This document shows positions 13,624-15,434 of a stretch of 15,434 nucleotides of DNA, piece by piece. The first letter of the stretch is position 1. The number at the start of each line of letters is the position of its first letter. Made by a program: the position numbers and the translations under genes. The DNA is taken from positions 1 through 15,434 of the forward strand of contig WQRL01000002.1 of assembly GCA_009786775.1 (NCBI GenBank). The letters run 5' to 3'. The notes under the pieces were generated by a model. The model saw only the letters and a list, made by a program, of their open reading frames with translations, was not told the DNA's origin and made no database searches. Source of the stretch: Oscillospiraceae bacterium (GTDB lineage: Bacteria > Bacillota > Clostridia > Oscillospirales > Oscillospiraceae).

Positions 13624-14379
13624 TCAACCCAAAAACTCTATAAGAGCCTCTTCGAGGATAACCTTCTCTTTTTCTGTATAAAAAGCGTGAAGGGACCTCT
13701 CCAAAACTACCTCTTCAAAGGGTATGGCGGAGATCTCCGAGCGGATAATTTCAAGGCTTCTAAAAGACACCAGCTCATCGCCCTTGGAGTAGGCGGACAC
13801 CACAGGCAAGGTGATACTAGGGAGCTTTGCCCTAGTGGAGCGCATTAGCAAGGACACCTGCACCATCGGGCCGAGAGTGTGAAGGAAAATTTTGGAAGTT
13901 ACAGGCACGCTATTTTTGCCCATGTATTCGGACTTGATTTTGTTCTCATCGCTTGCAAGAACAGTAATTAGGCGGATTTTGATATCCTTGCGGGAAAGCG
14001 CAGTGAGCTTGAAAGGGCTTGCGATCGTCATTACCCCGCGCAGAGCCTTGTGCGGTTTTGCCGCCGCACCGAGAGCCAAAAGCCCGCCCATGGAATGCCC
14101 CACGAGCCAGATGTCAGTAAACTTGGCCGACAGCCGCTCAATCTCGTCTTGCACATACTTCTGCCAAATTTCGGCAGTGCTCAAAGAAAAATCGCGGGAT
14201 GACCTGCCATGGCCGGGCAGCAGCAAAATTACCGCGTTAAACCCCCGCTTGTGCACAGCCCCCGCAAGCCTGTCAAACTGCCTGGGGCTACCCATAAATC
14301 CGTGGATGAAAATTACAGCCTTCGTTGAACCCGGCGCAAATAAATAACTCTGGGCATGATAGCCCTCTTTCATAGGCAT
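13624..14379 (-). CDS. Alpha/beta hydrolase, carboxylesterase or monoacylglycerol-lipase type
   Basis: This 251-residue cytoplasmic hydrolase of the Est30/monoacylglycerol lipase group has no signal peptide. The oxyanion-hole motif is IFIHGFMGS (residues 23-31). The loop LLPGHGRS follows, and the nucleophile elbow is GHSMGG with Ser96. The acid is probably the Asp of SAYSKGDELV and the catalytic His that of RSLHAFYTEKE. It likely cleaves short esters or acylglycerols, but the true substrate is not known. I placed the start at the ATG at 14379, two bases after the tadA stop and 10 bases after GGGGAGG; the in-frame TTG at 14388 is too close to that site. It is the last gene of the rluD-like/tadA operon. 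Confidence 0.9.
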   Translation of the reverse strand: MPMKEGYHAQSYLFAPGSTKAVIFIHGFMGSPRQFDRLAGAVHKRGFNAVILLLPGHGRSSRDFSLSTAEIWQKYVQDEIERLSAKFTDIWLVGHSMGGLLALGAAAKPHKALRGVMTIASPFKLTALSRKDIKIRLITVLASDENKIKSEYMGKNSVPVTSKIFLHTLGPMVQVSLLMRSTRAKLPSITLPVVSAYSKGDELVSFRSLEIIRSEISAIPFEEVVLERSLHAFYTEKEKVILEEALIEFLG

Positions 14380-14381
14380 AA

Positions 14382-14855
14382 TCAGCAATCCTCCCCTTTG
14401 AAACGCAAATTCTTAAAAAATTCCGTCAAAATGCTAGAACACTTCTCGGCCAGAACCCCGCCTGTCACCTGTGTGCTCTGGCCATAATTTTCCATGAAAA
14501 GATTTATAACACTCCCGCACGAACCCGTCAGCTCATCGCGCGCACCGTAGAAAACTTTGCTCACACGGGACATTATAACCGCTCCGGCACACATCGGGCA
14601 AGGCTCTAAGGTAACATAGAGGGCACAGCCCGTCAGCCTCCAGTCCCCGATGGCACGGCAAGCCTCGTCAATGGCTTCAATCTCAGCGTGGGCAAGGGCA
14701 GACTTCTCCGCCTCCCTGCGGTTTCGGCCCCGGCCAATTATCGCGCCATCGGCACCGGCTATTACACAGCCCACGGGAGCCTCGCCATTTTCGGCAGCCT
14801 CATGTGCAAGCTCAAGAGCCGCGGCCATATAATCTTCATGAGTTAAATAGGACAT
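14382..14855 (-). CDS. tadA: TadA, tRNA-specific adenosine deaminase
   Basis: TadA deaminates adenosine 34 of tRNA-Arg(ACG) to inosine, allowing one tRNA to read several Arg codons. The 157-residue product has both zinc deaminase motifs: HAEIEAID (zinc-binding His and catalytic Glu) and LEPCPMCAGAVIMSRV (the two zinc Cys). It also has the substrate-loop sequence NRREAEKSALAHAE and YGARDE. Length is normal. I chose the ATG at 14855, with GAGGGG eight bases upstream; an in-frame GTG at 14861 is too close to that site. It lies five bases after the rluD-like stop and two bases before the hydrolase ATG, so the three genes form one operon. The enzyme is usually essential. Confidence 0.95.
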   Translation of the reverse strand: MSYLTHEDYMAAALELAHEAAENGEAPVGCVIAGADGAIIGRGRNRREAEKSALAHAEIEAIDEACRAIGDWRLTGCALYVTLEPCPMCAGAVIMSRVSKVFYGARDELTGSCGSVINLFMENYGQSTQVTGGVLAEKCSSILTEFFKNLRFKGEDC

Positions 14856-14860
14856 AGACA

Positions 14861-15434
14861 CTACCCCTCAAGCCCCTTGAGCTTTCCTAAGACCCCTAAG
14901 AAGTATTCAGGCAGCTCCGCACATAATTCTACAGACTCGCCGGAAGAGGGATGCTCAAATTTCAGCCGCGCTGCATGGAGGCACTGCACGCTCATCCCAA
15001 GCTCGGGCTTCTTCATCCCATAGACGAAGTCGCCGACTACAGGATGCCCCACATGGGCCATGTGCACACGGATCTGGTGGGTCCTGCCCGTTTCCAGCCT
15101 GCACCGCACATGGGTGTACCCCGAACTTCCAGAGCCACCAAAGCCTCCCGGCACGCCATAAAACCGAGTGACCACCTCGTAGTAGGTCACAGCTTCACGG
15201 GCTTGCAGCCTCGCCACAGCCTGCCGCTTCCTATCTGTAGGATGCCGCCCAATAGGGGCATCAATCTTGCCCGAATCGGATTTGAGCACCCCGCGCACCA
15301 CGGCCTCATACTCCCTTGTAAGAGTGCGTGAACTGAGCTGATTGGCCAGCGCTAAGTGTGCCCTGTCATTTTTGGCGGCGATAATAAGACCTGAGGTATC
15401 CTTATCCAGCCTGTGTACAATCCCCGGCCTTTTT
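14861..15434 (-). CDS. RluA/RluD-family pseudouridine synthase, N-terminus outside the window
   Basis: The frame is open from base 15434 to TAG at 14863-14861, giving 190 visible residues. It carries the catalytic motif GIVHRLDKDTSGL, whose Asp attacks the uridine. Further RluA-family blocks are SSRTLTREYEAVVRG, RCRLETGRTHQIRVHMAH, HPVVGDFVYG and QCLHAARLKFEHP. This matches the C-terminal two thirds of an RluD-type enzyme that modifies 23S rRNA uridines. The N-terminal S4 domain, if present, lies beyond the right edge. RluD is more likely than RluC, but I cannot separate paralogues on this fragment. GC content is clearly higher than in the accessory genes to the left. Confidence 0.93.
   Translation of the reverse strand, partial: KRPGIVHRLDKDTSGLIIAAKNDRAHLALANQLSSRTLTREYEAVVRGVLKSDSGKIDAPIGRHPTDRKRQAVARLQAREAVTYYEVVTRFYGVPGGFGGSGSSGYTHVRCRLETGRTHQIRVHMAHVGHPVVGDFVYGMKKPELGMSVQCLHAARLKFEHPSSGESVELCAELPEYFLGVLGKLKGLEG

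Noticed and set aside
1..15434. CRISPR array, tRNA or rRNA genes
   Set aside because: No regularly spaced repeats of CRISPR type and no tRNA or rRNA signatures were seen on either strand.

Overview
The window looks like a chromosomal segment from an anaerobic, low-to-middling GC Firmicute, most likely a Clostridia member. The reasons are strong Gram-positive-type Shine-Dalgarno sequences, a LytTR regulator, a lipoprotein sugar-binding protein feeding an ABC importer with no dedicated ATPase, and nickel-pincer (lar) genes. The base composition is mosaic: the right end (tadA, rluD-like) is GC-richer, while about 3.3-8.9 kb is AT-rich and looks accessory.

Left region (1-3261, + strand). The end of a class III (FecCD/BtuC-type) permease overlaps its FecE-type ATPase. 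Then come nickel-pincer cofactor genes: larE, a 44-codon remnant holding only the C-terminus of LarB, and an unsplit larC with a 69-residue segment containing 32 histidines. No larA lies in view. Metal import beside nickel-cofactor assembly suggests the ABC system may carry nickel or a metal chelate, but this is inference.

Middle region (3262-8936), mostly - strand, with accessory features. A PIN-domain toxin and a small probable antitoxin share an ATGA overlap and are bracketed by a 25-bp direct repeat. Next is a two-gene operon: a LytTR DNA-binding domain fused to a cytoplasmic FecB-like ligand-binding domain, translationally coupled to an MFS transporter. It has a recognisable promoter and an inverted repeat at the predicted transcription start. 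After that come a 250-bp structured repeat, an unrecognised 314-residue protein, and a divergent DUF3800 locus. That locus has a consensus promoter, a structured leader with an intrinsic terminator, and a DUF3800 coding region broken after about 98 residues. The break is followed by a hairpin element that also occurs after larC.

Right region (9013-15434, - strand). A carbohydrate ABC importer operon (lipoprotein binding protein, two permeases) ends in a small membrane-anchored protein resembling the C-terminal part of RND/HlyD-type periplasmic adaptors. Beyond a second, near-identical copy of the 250-bp repeat is a tight housekeeping operon: RluD-type pseudouridine synthase, TadA, and an alpha/beta hydrolase.

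The most interesting items are the LytTR-FecB fusion regulator with its MFS partner, the DUF3800 leader RNA locus, the two-copy structured repeat, and the reduced lar cluster with its larB remnant and unusual larE start.
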